Source of the DNA: Antilocapra americana
Taxonomy: Eukaryota > Chordata > Mammalia > Artiodactyla > Antilocapridae
Reading direction: 5' to 3'
DNA length: 64,000 bases
NCBI GenBank assembly: GCA_007570785.1
Contig: ML661885.1
Span: forward strand, 15,567,966 to 15,631,965
Below, piece by piece: positions 1 through 11,400 of this stretch. The number at the start of each line of letters is the position of its first letter. Positions within the stretch are counted from its first letter, which is position 1. Below the pieces are notes generated by a model. That model saw nothing but the letters and a program-made list of their open reading frames with translations. It was not told the DNA's origin and ran no database searches. The translations under genes were made by a program, and so were the position numbers.

Positions 1-689
1 CTTAAGCTGTCAGCATGACAACTGGCAGTTCCCAATGTGTATTAAGAGACAGAAATCTTTTTTTTTGCCTGAGGGTACATTCCCTTTCAAAAGTAGAATA
101 TTTTTCTTCTTTTACTTTCTAAAGATATTATGTCAGACTCCATTCTTAATGGTTAATCTTTTAAGGAGGCAAGCTAAATTGGAGAGAAAATATGTGATAG
201 ATTTATAAATTGGGGAAACATATAACATGAGGCATTCCAAAACACAATTTCAAATCAAAACCTTAACATGGGCAAGGGACATTATATCAACCAACAGCAT
301 TCTTTAGAAATGCCTGACATTCAGTTGGATAGAATTATATATTGAAATAGATTGTAGGAATATTGGGGATGTTTTTCCTCTAGCATCTGGTAGTATCAAA
401 GGCCAGGAGGAAGAGTGGGTCCATAATTTAAAAGCTGCCTTTTGGATAAATATGTGGAAAGGATAGGAATTAAGTTATCAAAAGGCTAGAAGAATTTACT
501 GAAAGTGAGAAGGGTGCTAAAAGCAATAAGCTATTTGGAATTCGATAGCACTCAACTTTAGGGCTTTGCAGAACTAGTATTGTTAGCCAAATAAGGGTAA
601 AGTGATCGTACAAAAGAGGACAATTCAGGAATGAGTCAAACATGAAAAGCAACCAGGCAATATCCTGATCTGTGAAAATAAGCAATATT
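1..689. other. No recognisable feature, AT-rich
   Basis: AT-rich single-copy-looking sequence. I see no repeat family, no exon-like open frame and no RNA gene. The only sizeable frame (470-685, minus) has no features of a protein. Confidence 0.5.
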
Positions 690-704
690 TATAGTATCTG
701 AAAG

Positions 705-927
705 TCTTCCCAGTGGCTCAGTGCTAAAGGATTCTCCTGCAGTGCTCGAGCTTCAGGAGATGTGTGTAGAATTCCTGAGTGGGGAAGATCCCTGAGAGGA
801 GGGCATGGCAACCCACTCCAGTATTCTTGCCTGGGAAACCCCATGGATGGAGGAGCCTGGTGGGCTACAGTCCATAGGGCTGCAAAGAGTCAGACACCAC
901 TGAAGAAACTGAGCATGCACACACACA
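705..927 (+). mobile_element. Bov-tA SINE
   Basis: Complete tRNA-derived SINE: a diverged tRNA-like head, then the Bov-A body with its 'caacccactccag' core and the terminal 'agtcagacaccactgaag'. It is flanked by a 15-bp target-site duplication, tatagtatctgaaag (690-704) and tatagtatctgagag (928-942), with one mismatch. It ends in a short CA tract. The head carries extra bases and lacks a clean B box, so the copy is old and probably silent. Confidence 0.93.
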
Positions 928-942
928 TATAGTATCTGAGAG

Positions 943-1911
943 GCAACCTGGAATGAGCCCCAAGGGAACCTCCTCTATGACGCCTCCTCTACATTTGGAA
1001 AAGAATAGTGACTGGTGATTTCTATGGCCTGTATCACTCAAAGTAAACTGCTAAACAGCCAGCCCTAGAAACTCAATACTCATGGAAAGACCTATTGCAC
1101 ATTGCTGGACAGTGGACCCTGATCAATCAAGGTCCTAGACCCCTTCCATATTGTGACTCCACCCTCTTCTAGGCTTGCATTATGGTCCTCTCCATTCAGC
1201 CAGTGGAAGAGAAAATAAAACGGAAGACAGCACTTAGGAAGATTTTATGAAAAAGATCTCAAAGCCCTCGTGCTGAGGGACCCAGTGACATGACCATATG
1301 GAACTCCATGACTCCACCCAACTCCAGGTTGGGTAACTAAGTCTGGCTGTGAGCTGAGGAAAAGAGGAAGAAGGTGTGGTGAGCAATTAGTCTCAATTAG
1401 TACTCACAAGTGGTACCATGTCACCGCTCTCATTTGCTGAGGTATCTGCATGCCTATCTCCTTGAGCTGAAACTGTAGTCTCTAGAATCAGGCAGAGCTG
1501 GGTGTTGTTTAGTAGCTACAGCACCAGGGATGGCATAGAATTAAGGCTCATTTGTAGTCAGGGGACGTGGGCTGCCTGGTTCACGGAGCACAGCAACCTG
1601 GAGATGCTAAAACTGGTGATCCATGCGTGAATATCATCAAGAAACTCTCAGGTCTTTCTCCCTTCCTCAGGATGGCCTCTCTGTGAACATATTTCCAGAG
1701 GGCAAAGGGACCACATGCCAACAGTGGGCAAGGGGTACTTAGTCTGTTAATCTTTAATGTGTCTTCATGCAAAAAGCCTTCCCAGGGACTCTATGTCTCT
1801 TAGGAGATACTTCATTGTGGGAGGGAGCTGTTGGGTTCCTGAATGACAAAGGATAGGGTTTGAGGGTTTCTTGTGAACCCAAAGTTTGGGACTAAAAATG
1901 GAAACAAAATA
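943..1911. other. No recognisable feature
   Basis: About 970 bp of mixed-composition sequence without a repeat I recognise. Antisense open frames near 1581-1772 show no domain and are taken as chance. Confidence 0.45.
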
Positions 1912-1921
1912 TTTATCAAGG

Positions 1922-2080
1922 GGACTTTACTGGTGGTCCAGTGGCTAAGACTCTGTACTCCCAATTCAGGGGGCCTGGGTTCAATCCCTGGCCAAGGAAC
2001 TAGATCCCACATGCTACAACTAAGACCCAGTGCAGCCAGAGAAATAAATACATGTTAAAAATAAAGTCTATTAAAAAATC
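1922..2080 (+). mobile_element. CHR-type SINE (cetartiodactyl tRNA-derived)
   Basis: Starts with the CHR head 'ctggtggtccagtggctaag', carries a B-box-like 'ggttcaatccctgg' and the diagnostic 'gaactagatcccacatgc', and ends in an A-rich tail. An exact 10-bp duplication tttatcaagg lies at 1912-1921 and 2081-2090. Antisense frames over it are artefacts. Confidence 0.9.
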
Positions 2081-2224
2081 TTTATCAAGGATAAACCAGA
2101 CTTCCTTATTAACTGAGAAAGAAGCCAGAAGTGATAGGTGAATAAGTAGGACTATATAAATTTATAGAATGTTATTCTGTCTCCATTGGGTTTCACGCAA
2201 AGTAGTAACAGCCCCCATGTGACT

Positions 2225-3465
2225 GACAGAGGACTGGTATCTAGAATATATAAAGTAAATAACAATCCAATTAGAAGATGGACAAAGGACATGAAGAGAA
2301 GGTCCACCAAAGAGGATTTACAAATGGCAAATAAACACGTGAAAAGATGCTTAACATTATTAGCTGTTAAGACTATGATATCATTACAAACCTATTAAAA
2401 TGGTGAAAACAAACATTTGTGACAATACCAAATGAAGGAGAGAATTCAGAGAAACTAGATCTATTATTATACACTTGTGATGGACTATGAAATGGGTCAG
2501 CCACTCTGGAAAATAGTTTTCAAGTTTTATTAAAAAAAAAAATACAACTTACTATGCAGCCCAGCAATCATATTTTGGGGCATTTGTCCCAGAGAAGAGA
2601 AAATTTATGTCCACATCAATAACTTGTACACAAGTGTTCAAAGCAGTTTTATCTGTATTAGTCAAAACAAAACAAAACAACAGCCCCAAATCCTCACAAT
2701 AGATGAATTATTAAACTGTGATACATCCATTCCACGGAATACTACTCAGCAATATACAGGAATGAACTGTTGTTACATACAACAACTCAGATGGATTGCA
2801 AGGGTATTAGGCTAAGTGAAAAAAAGTCAGTCCTAAAAGGTCGCATACTGTATGATTCTATTTATATAGCATTCTTGAAATGACAAATGTCTTGCCAAGG
2901 ATTAGTGAGTGACAGTGGTGGGAGGAGGAATGGGGACAGAGTGAGACCCCAGAAGAATAGCACTAGGGAGAACTCTGTGATGATCAAAGAATTGTGTGTC
3001 TTGATCATGGTGGTGGTTACCTGAGTCTCTGTATGTGGTAAACTGACCACAGACCTACATTACAGACATGGTCCAGTGTCAGCTGGTTTCCTTGGTGGCT
3101 CAGCAGTAAAGAATTTGCCTGCCAAAGCAGGAGTTGCGGGTTCGATCCTTGGGTTGGGAAGATCCCCTGGAGCAGGAAATGGCAACACACTCTAGTATTC
3201 TTGCCTGAGAAATCCCATGGACAGAGGAGCCTGGCAAGCTACTGTCCATGGGGTTGCAAAAGAGTAGTACATGACTTAGCAACTAAACAACAAACCAGTG
3301 TCAATATCTTGGTTTGGATATTGTACTATAGATAAATAAAATGAAAAATAAATAATAAATAAAATTGGGGGAAACTGAGTGCAGAGTATACAGGGCTTTT
3401 TTGTACTATCTTTGCAACTTCCTGTGAATCTATACTTATTTTGAAATAAAAATTAAAAACAAAAT
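2225..3465 (+). mobile_element. Old L1 (L1M-class) ORF2 3' part plus 3' UTR
   Basis: The first 600 bp follow the far C-terminal ORF2 region of L1 (the stretch around 2500-2800 corresponds to the conserved 'Tyr-Tyr-Ser-Ala' neighbourhood, here broken by stops and indels). The 3' UTR follows, with the L1M-typical 'cttgatcatggtggtggttac' block and the 'cttcctgtgaatctata' end near 3420-3440, then an A-rich tail. A Bov-tA at 3082-3294 interrupts it. No frame is intact. Confidence 0.82.
3082..3294 (+). mobile_element. Bov-tA SINE nested in old L1
   Basis: Full-length, with an intact B-box-like 'gggttcgatcc'. A 9-bp duplication ccagtgtca lies at 3073-3081 and 3295-3303; removing the SINE rejoins the L1 3' UTR. 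Confidence 0.93.
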
Positions 3466-3671
3466 TTGGACCGTTCTGTTTGTAAAACTAGTGTTTCTAA
3501 TTTAAAAATAGTCCTCATTGTAACACTTTGAAAAATACTTAAATGTCAAGGAAAAGCCCCTAATATTATCTAACCTTTCAATCAACTACAAGCCCACACA
3601 CTAGAAGTAACTGCTAATTATTTGGTGTGCATTTTTCCAGGTATTTTGTTTGGTGTATCCTTATACATATA

Positions 3672-3887
3672 CATGCTGTTTCCCTTGTGGCTCAGACAGT
3701 AAGGAATCTGCCTGCAATGCAGGAGACCCAGATTCCAACCCTGGGTCAGGAAGATCCCCTGAAGAAGGGAATGGTAACTCACTCCAGTATTTCTGCCTGG
3801 AGAATCCCATGAGCAGAGGAGACTGGTGGGCTACAGTCCATGGGGTCACAAAGAGTCGGACATGACTTAGCAACTAATACTTGATAC
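3672..3887 (+). mobile_element. Bov-tA SINE
   Basis: Full-length copy flanked by the exact 11-bp duplication ttatacatata (3661-3671 and 3888-3898). The B box is degraded (gattccaaccc). Confidence 0.93.
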
Positions 3888-3898
3888 TTATACATATA

Positions 3899-4410
3899 TG
3901 TGAATTCTGTTTTTCCCTCAAATGGAATCGTTATGCTGCTTCTTCTGAAGCTTGTTTTAGTGGTACTCTAGATAGGTGGTTTAAAATTAGATGGGCCCTC
4001 CTCCCTCGCATTACTGAAGAATAAGGATTTGCAACCCCAGCAGCCTGATTCCTTCTCTTGGGGAATTCTCTTGAGCTCTTGAGATCTGGAGCTCCGTCAT
4101 CAAGGAGCACCCCCTTTCTTCAGGAATGTGGTTCCCTGACCCACCTGTAGGCTTGGCAGTTCTTGCTGATGGGACACTGATACACCTGCTCTAGTTTGAA
4201 CCCGCTGAGGCACCTGAGGCTAGGGTCAGGTTTCCCTGTATTTAAAAGAACAGGCTGGATAAAAATGTTTGTATTTGTTTATTAAAAAACACATTGTGTG
4301 TTTGGGAGAATTTGGTCTAATAACTGCTTTTATTTTAACACACCACCAGACAGCATGGTTAAACAGAGAGAGCAAGCTGGCTTCTCCCATCCTTAGTTGC
4401 CAGAAGTAAC
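3899..4410. other. No recognisable feature
   Basis: About 500 bp without a repeat family or an exon-like frame that I can identify. Confidence 0.45.
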
Positions 4411-4624
4411 GGTGTGTGCACGCTCAGTCACTTCAGTCACGTCTGACTCTGTGCAATCCCATGGACAGAGGGGCCTGCCGGGCTGCAGTCTATGGGATTC
4501 TTCAGGCAAGAATACTGGAGTGGGTTGCCATGCCCTCCTCCAGGGAATCTTCCCAACCCAGGGATTGCACCCGCATCTCTTACATCTCCTGCACTGGCAG
4601 GCAAGTTCTTTACCACTAGTGCCA
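4411..4624 (-). mobile_element. Bov-tA SINE, minus orientation
   Basis: Reverse complement of a full Bov-tA, of the subtype with 'acatctcctgcactggcagg' in the antisense tRNA-like head. Five overlapping frames of 60-90 codons cover it on both strands; none is a gene. Confidence 0.92.
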
Positions 4625-5220
4625 CATTGACCAACATTCACCAAAAGATCCATTGGTTAACGACAGTCCTAAGAAGCATGCACTCTGCTGGGTCTGGGGA
4701 ATGACTGGCTCTCTCAGCCATTATATCCCTCTTTCTTGTTCCCATCACAGACCCATCCCCAATGTGATTCCACTTGAAATTTACATTGGACTAGCCTAGC
4801 TGTCAAGGGATGGAACCTTCCCAAGGAGGGCCCTGGGGCAAAACTCTAAAACAAATCTACTGTAAACTCAGTTCTCTCTCAGTTGTAGGCATCACTGAAT
4901 TTTAACCAGAGAAAGTAAAGGTTGGAAAAAATCATCTTGGCTGAAATTCACAGATCAGGGATCGCTGGGGAGAGATCATTTGGAGAAAAATTCTCATATG
5001 ATTTTTTAAAAAACATTTGCCAACAGGAGACACAGACCTTAGAAAGGCTGAGAAACACTGACTGGGACCCATGCCCATGGTTTCCTCAGAAACTTGTATC
5101 TCAAGGCGGTCATGGACTCTTCTGAGGTCACAAAGCTGGTGAACAGCCCGCCCCGGCCTTGAACTCAGATTATCCTGGAGTAGGACAGAGTGAGTACAGT
5201 CCAGCTGGAGGGATGGCTAC
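4625..5220. other. No recognisable feature
   Basis: Unremarkable sequence between a SINE and an L2 remnant. The 67-codon frame at 4922-5125 has no recognisable domain. Confidence 0.4.
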
Positions 5221-5500
5221 ATGTATTTGTTCATCGGATACTTACAGCAAGCAGAGTGCCAGGCCCTGGGCCAGGCTCTGGGAACACAGAGATGAAGGAC
5301 AGACAAGCCTGCCCGTGGGATGCCCCAGGCGGGCAGGGAGCACGAACGCACACGTGGTGATGCATGCAGTCTGGGCCAGCAGGGTGCTGGGGGTGGGGAG
5401 GAACTTCTTGAGTGAGGTGCAGCCTGAGCTTTTGTAAAGAAAGGCATCCAGGCGGAGACACTGGGGTGAGAAGCAGCATGCCTGGGTGCCTTGCGAAGGA
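5221..5500 (-). mobile_element. L2 LINE remnant, 3' end, minus orientation
   Basis: Reads as the reverse complement of an L2 3' end: 'agtgccaggccctgggccagg' with 'ctctgggaacacagagatga' near 5260-5295, followed by the 'cttcttgagtgaggtgcagcctgag' type block. Heavily diverged. The 120-codon and 102-codon minus frames here (5231-5593, 5242-5550) are chance frames in GC-rich DNA. Confidence 0.68.
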
Positions 5501-5573
5501 TGAGGCACCAGTGTTCCCAAGCAGCAAGGGGACACTGGGCCTGTCCTCACAGGAAGCCAGAGAGTGAGGCTGT

Positions 5574-6150
5574 ATTAGTTTGCTGGGCTGCAAAACAAAA
5601 CACCACAGGCTGACAGACTGGGTGCCTTAAACATTAGAAACATACTGTCTCACAACTCTGGAGGGGAAAGTCCGAGATCAAGGAGTCAGCAGGGTCATTC
5701 AACCCTGCAGTGAGGCTTTCAGACAGATGCCTTGTCCCTGCATCCTCACATGGTTTTTCCTCGGGTGCACATGCCTCCCTGGGTCTCTCTCTGTGTCCTA
5801 ATCTCCTCTTCTCATAAAGACACCAGTCACATTGGATTATGGGCGTCACAGGTGGAACAGTGGTAAAGAATTTGCCTGCCAATGTAGGAGACACGGGTTT
5901 GGTCCCTGGGCCAAGAAGATCCCCTGGAGGAGGAAATGGCAACCCACTCCAGTATTCTTGCCTGGGAAATCCCATGGACAGAGGACACTACAGTTCACGG
6001 GGTCGCAAAGAGTCAGATACAACTGAGTGACTAAACTGTTCTCAGCCCCATTTCATTTATAACTTAATCATCTCTTTAAAGGCCTGTCTGTAAGCAGCCA
6101 TATTCTGCCATACTTCACTGTATGGGACTTCAATATATGCATTTTGAGAA
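5574..6150 (-). mobile_element. MLT1-type (ERVL-MaLR) solo LTR, minus orientation
   Basis: Begins 'tgtattagtttgctgggctg', the antisense end of an MLT1 LTR, and continues through 'cacaactctggagg', 'gagatcaaggagtcagcaggg' and 'gacaccagtcacattggatt'. It resumes after a SINE with 'ttaatcatctctttaaaggcc' and ends near 'gacttcaatatatgcattttga'. No internal region adjoins it, so it is a solo or fragmentary LTR with no coding capacity. Confidence 0.8.
5838..6036 (+). mobile_element. Bov-tA SINE nested in the MLT1 LTR
   Basis: Near-full SINE with a diverged head ('ggtttggtccctggg'). It splits the MLT1 LTR, which proves the relative insertion order. No clear target-site duplication is visible. Confidence 0.9.
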
Positions 6151-6423
6151 GAAAGAGCCCAGTCTCTAACAAGGGCCTTTGTGTCATTTCAAGGAGCAGG
6201 GACTTGGGCTACATAGACATTTACCAAGAAAGGAATGCGCTCAGGTTTGCATTTCTGAAAGAGCCCCGCGTCTTCAGCGGGACAGTCTCCATGGCAGGAA
6301 TGCAGTCAGGAAGCAGCAGAGTGGACCAAGCTTTCTCTTCCTGACTTGATCCCTCTTCAGCTCTTCTTCCACCAGCAGCCCTTGTGGTTACACTGCTTTC
6401 ACTCTGTTTGGGCCCAAGCAAAG

Positions 6424-7346
6424 TTCAGTCCAGTTCAGTTCAGCTGCTCAGTCGTCTCCGACTCTCTGTGACCCCATGGACTGTAGCATGCCAGGCTTCC
6501 TTGGCCATCACCAATTCCTGGAGCTTACTGAAACTCATGTCATTGAGTCAATGATGCCATCTAACCATCTCATCCTCTGTTGTCCCCTTCTCCTGCCTTC
6601 AATCTTTGCCAGCATCAGGGTCTTTTCAAATCTTCTCTTCCCATCAGATGGCCACAGCATTGGAGTTTCAGCTTCAGTATCAGTCCTTCCGATGAATATT
6701 CAGTCCATCCTTTAGGATGGATTGGTTGGATATCCTTGCAGTCCAAGAGACTCTCAAGAGTCTTTTCCAATACCACAGTTCAAAAGCATCAATTCTTCGG
6801 CACTCAGCTTTCTTTATAGTCCAACTCTCACATTCATACAAGACTATTGGAAAACCATGGCTTTAACTAGATGGACCTTTGTTGTCAAAGTAATGTTTCT
6901 GCTTTTAAATATGCTTTCTAGGTCAGTCATAGCTTTTCTTCCAAGGAGCAAGCATCTTTTAATTTCATGGCTGCAGTCACCACCTGCAGTAATTTTGGAG
7001 CCCCTCAAAATCAAATCTCTCACTGTTTACATTGTTTCCCCATCTATTTACCATCTATCTTAGTTTTCTGGATGTTGAGTTTTAAGCCAACTTTTTCACT
7101 CTCCTCTTTCACTTTCATCAAGAGGCTCTTTAGTTCTTCTTCGCCTTCTGCCATAAGTGTGGTGTCACCTGCATATCTGAAGTTATTGATAATTCTCCTG
7201 GCAATCTTGATTCCAGCTTGTGTTTCATCCAGCCCAGTATTTTGCATGATGTACTCTGCATATAAGTCAAATAAGCAGGGTGACAATATACAGCCTTGAC
7301 ATACGCCTTTCCCAATTTGGAACCCAGTCTGTTGTTCCATGTCCAG
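6424..7346 (-). mobile_element. BovB LINE, 5'-truncated 3' ~920 bp
   Basis: Longest BovB copy in the window. From right to left it runs through the reverse-transcriptase palm region, the thumb and C-terminal part, and the 3' terminus ending 'gaactggactgaac'. Truncation at 7346 is sharp. BovB is an RTE-clade LINE, and its 3' end supplied the Bov-A part of the ruminant SINEs (established knowledge). Short CT and purine differences and frameshifts show an old, dead copy. Confidence 0.95.
7044..7346 (-). pseudogene. BovB reverse transcriptase fragment (palm region), inactive
   Basis: Open minus frame of about 100 codons that reads as the BovB reverse-transcriptase palm. It holds the 'GVCQGCILSPCLF' segment (normally G-V-R-Q-G-C) about 20 residues from the left end, 'NLYAEYIM'-like motif B, and the catalytic box. 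That box, normally Tyr-Ala-Asp-Asp, reads Tyr-Ala-Gly-Asp here because one GAT codon became GGT (near 7170). A stop follows 'IQKTKIDGK', where the family continues. The fragment lacks the endonuclease domain and the rest of the polymerase, and losing the first catalytic Asp would abolish activity even if it were expressed. Confidence 0.88.
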
Positions 7347-7792
7347 CTGGGCCAAGTGGCCCAGCCAAGGACAAAATGGTTTTGGTGCAGAGAGGCCTTT
7401 CCAGGGTGTCCATTGCTATCCCCTGGGTAAAGAAGCGCCCAGCCGGGTGCCCGCTCTGACCTGACTGCCGGGCCCCTTCTGCCACCATCAAAGACAGCAA
7501 CACCTTCCCAGTGGGGCTGCAGAGAGGGCCAGAGGTGGACAGAGGCCAGAACACCTGCCAGGTCACTCAGCGCAGGTCCAGGGCCATAAGATGGGCCGAG
7601 GTTCTGGAAGGCCAGGGGCTGAGTGGAACAAAGTCACAGCCTAGGGCTCCTGCTTAGACACTGTCCACCAGACCAGGGGTTTAACTTTGGGCTCATGGAT
7701 TTAGGGGCTTTATGAATTTAGACAGGGGAGAGATTAAGTTATGCATATTAACATTTAACAGAAACTTAGCACTTCTTTAAGCAAAATATTGA
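7347..7792. other. No recognisable feature
   Basis: About 450 bp, GC-richer to about 7680 and AT-rich after that. No repeat or exon identified. Confidence 0.45.
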
Positions 7793-7935
7793 GCTTCCGT
7801 GGTGGCTCAAATGGTAAAGAATCTGCCTGCAATGTAGGTGACCTGGGTTCGATTCCTGGGTCAGGAAGGTTCCCTGGAAAATCTTGGAAATGGCAACCTA
7901 CTCCAGTTTCTTGCCTGGAGAATTCCATGAATTAT
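7793..7935 (+). mobile_element. Bov-tA SINE, 3'-truncated
   Basis: Well-preserved head with a perfect B box (ggttcgattcc), then half of the Bov-A body, ending after 'ttgcctggagaattccatga'. The usual 3' half is missing, which is unusual for a retroposon and suggests a later deletion. Confidence 0.88.
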
Positions 7936-8149
7936 ATGAGATGTATGGTTATCAGACCCACTACGAGATCTAGTCAGTCAGTGTGCAAATAAACAGGTTT
8001 ATTGCTATAGCACAGCTTTATTCTTTTAATAATTGAATATCTGATAACTGATTTTAATATAATTTTTTAATCTGATGTATTTTAATTTTAGGTAGGTTCA
8101 CAGTATTCTGTGCAAAGGTCTGCAGGTTTCACCAGATAACCAACAGAGT

Positions 8150-8412
8150 TATTGCTGTTCAGTTGCACTGGTGTTTGGAGGTGTCGTACACCGACGTTTC
8201 AGACTGCCAACTACCCTCAGTTGTATCCAACTCTTTTTCGACCCCATGGACTTTAGCCCACCAAGCTTCTCTGTCCATGGGATTCTCCAGGCAAGAATAC
8301 TGGAGTGGGTTGCCATTTCCTTCTCCAAGGGATCTTTCCGATCCAGGGATCGAATCCGAGCCTTCTGCATTGCAGGTGGATTCTTTACCACTGAGCCACC
8401 AGGGAAGCCCTC
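8150..8412 (-). mobile_element. Bov-tA SINE with an internal ~50-bp insertion
   Basis: Minus-oriented Bov-tA. The part from 8217 to 8412 is canonical, and the antisense 3' end 'gctgttcagttg' sits at 8156-8167. About 50 bases of unrelated, CpG-containing sequence lie between them. Confidence 0.85.
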
Positions 8413-11400
8413 TGCCAAAAGATTCCATGGCTCAAAACACATTATAAACCCTTGCTTAACCAAGGCCACAGATATGATGAAGCAGAGTCTAAAGAGAGGA
8501 AACTAAATGTGCATTTTGCCCTCTAATAATTAGGCGTTTGGGAGCCAAGACTTCAGAGAATTAAAGCAGCTCCTGAGCAGCTAGCAAGTTCAGAGCCGCC
8601 AAACATAACACAGATCAAGATGAGAAAGATATCTGTGTTCCCTGATGACAACTGATCTGAGTTCTTTATTATCCTTTTGCACACAAACCACAAATCTGAA
8701 AACGGAGAGACCTTTTGTAAAACACTGATCATCATCAGGTCGCCTCTGCCTTCAGCCTTGGATGTGTTTATTTAAAGCCTACCAGTGTGCACCCAACGGG
8801 GTGAGGGGCTTTGCTAAACTCTCCCCAGTCAGTGTGTTCGTTCTGTGCTTCAAGCAGATCAGAGGCTTCTGTTGTGTACGGAGACACCACAGGGTGTGGA
8901 GCCTGGGGACTCTAGCGCCACCCAGAGAAAGGACAGGAGCAAGATGGTGCGGGCGTCTGCAATTGCCAACCACCCTCTGACACGACTGTATGACACGTCC
9001 CATTGCCAGCGCATAGGATGTGCAGACCAAGCCGGGGAGGAATCGTCCGTGAAAATATCAAAATGCCCAGTGGTCCATGAACGGGTGCCCCATGCTACTG
9101 GGCTAGGCATGAAGTTGGGCATCTTGCCACATTTCTTTCCCAGAGCAACCAGGTAAATGGAATCCCTGAACAGGGTTGCTCTTCTTCCTAGCCACTCCTT
9201 CCTAATTCCGGGCTTTCTACTTTTGAGATGTTGTCTGTGTTCATCACACTTGAACCTACAGCCGTCAGCCCCTTTAATAGGGGTGTCTATAAAGAGCTGC
9301 CCTAAAATATGCTTTTCCAGTGCACTTAATGTCTTTCCAATTAAATCCAGATGTGAAAAGCTGAAGGATCAGTTCTCAGGACCAAACAAGATGACATAAA
9401 TCTTGCAGCTGACAGAGATCCCACTGAGCTCGGTTGGAGAAACTCACAGAGAATTTGTTTGGGGCCAGAAAATCGGCTGGGTATAAAGACAGATGTGTAC
9501 ACTCTGATGCACAAAAATAAGTTAAGAGAGAGAAAACACTCTTCTAACCCAGAGCCTCCAAAGTGGGCTAGAGGCATGGAGCAGGTTGGTTGGACTCCCC
9601 TCCCACCCTCCGCTACATCAAAGGAGGTGATTGAAGAGGCTTTACTAGAAAACAGACCCAACCCAGCAATGCTTCCTGGTCTCCTTAATTGCTCTTCTCA
9701 GGGAGAGGAAGGTGGGCACTCCTGACAGACCTTCGCTGGAAGAGAACAAGGGCTGTTTGTGCAGCTGAGGGCTTGGCTTTATTTTTTTAATTATCGGGTT
9801 TTGTACACTTTCCAGAAAGTTCCTTTTAAAAATAGTATATTCTTCCTCCTCTGCTCCAGATGCTAGGAAGTACAGGTTCAACCCAAACCGTGTCTATTTC
9901 AAAGGGACACAAAAACCCAGGGCTGGAGTTCAAGGAGTTTGGTGGCAAGCTGCCCAAGGACTAGAGGCTTGGGTTTTCTCTTACCCTCCCGGTAATTTGG
10001 TTTTAAAGCTTGGAAAACAAATTCCCCTTGGAGGATGGGCTGCTGCAGGATGCAGTGTGGAGAATGGCTGGGCTAGTGGTGGAAACCAGGAGCCGGGGGC
10101 AGGGAACGAGCCCAGGCCAGCGTCCAGGCGGTCATACTGATAGGCAGGTGCGCGGTAGATGCACAGCTCCCTGCTCATCCAGAAGGTTGGCTGTCTGGGG
10201 TTTCAGGATCATAGGACAGCAGTGTGGGCTTTCCCCCTCAGGAACGCCCCCTCCCCAAGTACCCCTTGCTTCTCCTCTCATCCCTCTCCTGCCCTATCCC
10301 AACAGCAGCTCTGTGACTGAGGACAGAGGGGTTGACACTTGCTCACTGCACCCTGGCAGGGTGGTAAGGAGCCTCTGGCCCCCTCCACGGAGCCTTTTGG
10401 CTTTTTCCTGCCATGCCTCCCATGGAAAGCCCTGATGAGAGTGCATTTCACTGACAGTTTTATGACCCTGACCATTTCCCCCTGTAACCATATCTTTAAA
10501 ATGACTCGTTGTTTTCAGGTGGGTGAGACTGCCCTTCTTTCTACTTCCTGCTGCCAAAGACATCTCTGTCCAAAACAATGGGACTGAAGTCTTAGAAAGT
10601 GAGTTCTGGATCACAGAGCTCTGACCACTTTTATTTTCCATCTTGAGATAAAAGCCAAAACATGTTTTTCAAATTTACGTTTGACATCTTCTCATCGGGT
10701 ATTACTTTTTGGAGTGAATTCGAAGTGTTGTAAAGATGTCTTCAAAGACAGACAACTTCAACTGGGAAGAAATGAATGCCAATTACAGTGCATCCCACAT
10801 GCTAATTTATAGCACCGTAAAGGTACGGTTCAAAGCTCGAATGAGCCAGAAGGAAGCTGGTGGATTGATGGCTTGCAGTAAGAAAGGTTTAGAAACAATA
10901 AAATGTAACCAGGATTTTAGCTTGGAAATGAGCTAAAGGGTCCATTTGTTCCAAGTTACTGAGTTTTTAATTTAGATCTGCTGTTAAAACCTAATGCGTT
11001 TTGTGTCTGTGGTTAGTAAATGACTCAAACCCAGTGTCTTTAAGGAAACATTGCAAAAGAGCAGGAATAATTCTTAGCGATAAGACTCGAAGCTGCAGGT
11101 TTCTTAGCAAAAATGTAATCTCGATATCTCACCTTTAAAGTGATGTGATCACAAAATACAAAAGTTAAAAAAAAAAGACACACCTGTGATTTTTTTCTCT
11201 TAGAGGTTAGCAATTCTTGTAAAAGGGAATGCTTATTTCCACAGAGGCAAAAATTCACCTGTAACAGCATATAACATATTGTACATTCATGAACACTTAC
11301 TGGCAGTTATTTCCCCCAAATATTTGAACCTGAACAAGAATGCAAAAGCTATCATTTGCTGTATAAATACATGTATAAACATGTACTCTCATTTCTGTGC

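Noticed and set aside
5231..5593. 120- and 102-codon minus frames
   Set aside because: They lie in an antisense L2 remnant and run into the MLT1 LTR; low stop density reflects GC content.
6405..7360. Target-site duplication for the long BovB (gggc(c)caag on both sides)
   Set aside because: The match is short, imperfect and offset from the element ends, so it is not safe to call.
7793..7870. tRNA gene, because of an intact B box (ggttcgattcc)
   Set aside because: The segment is the tRNA-like head of a Bov-tA SINE; it lacks a cloverleaf acceptor stem and is followed by the Bov-A body.
10010..10435. 141-codon plus-strand frame
   Set aside because: Pro/Arg/Ser/Gly-rich translation typical of chance frames in GC-rich DNA, with a competing 115-codon frame on the other strand; no motif recognised.
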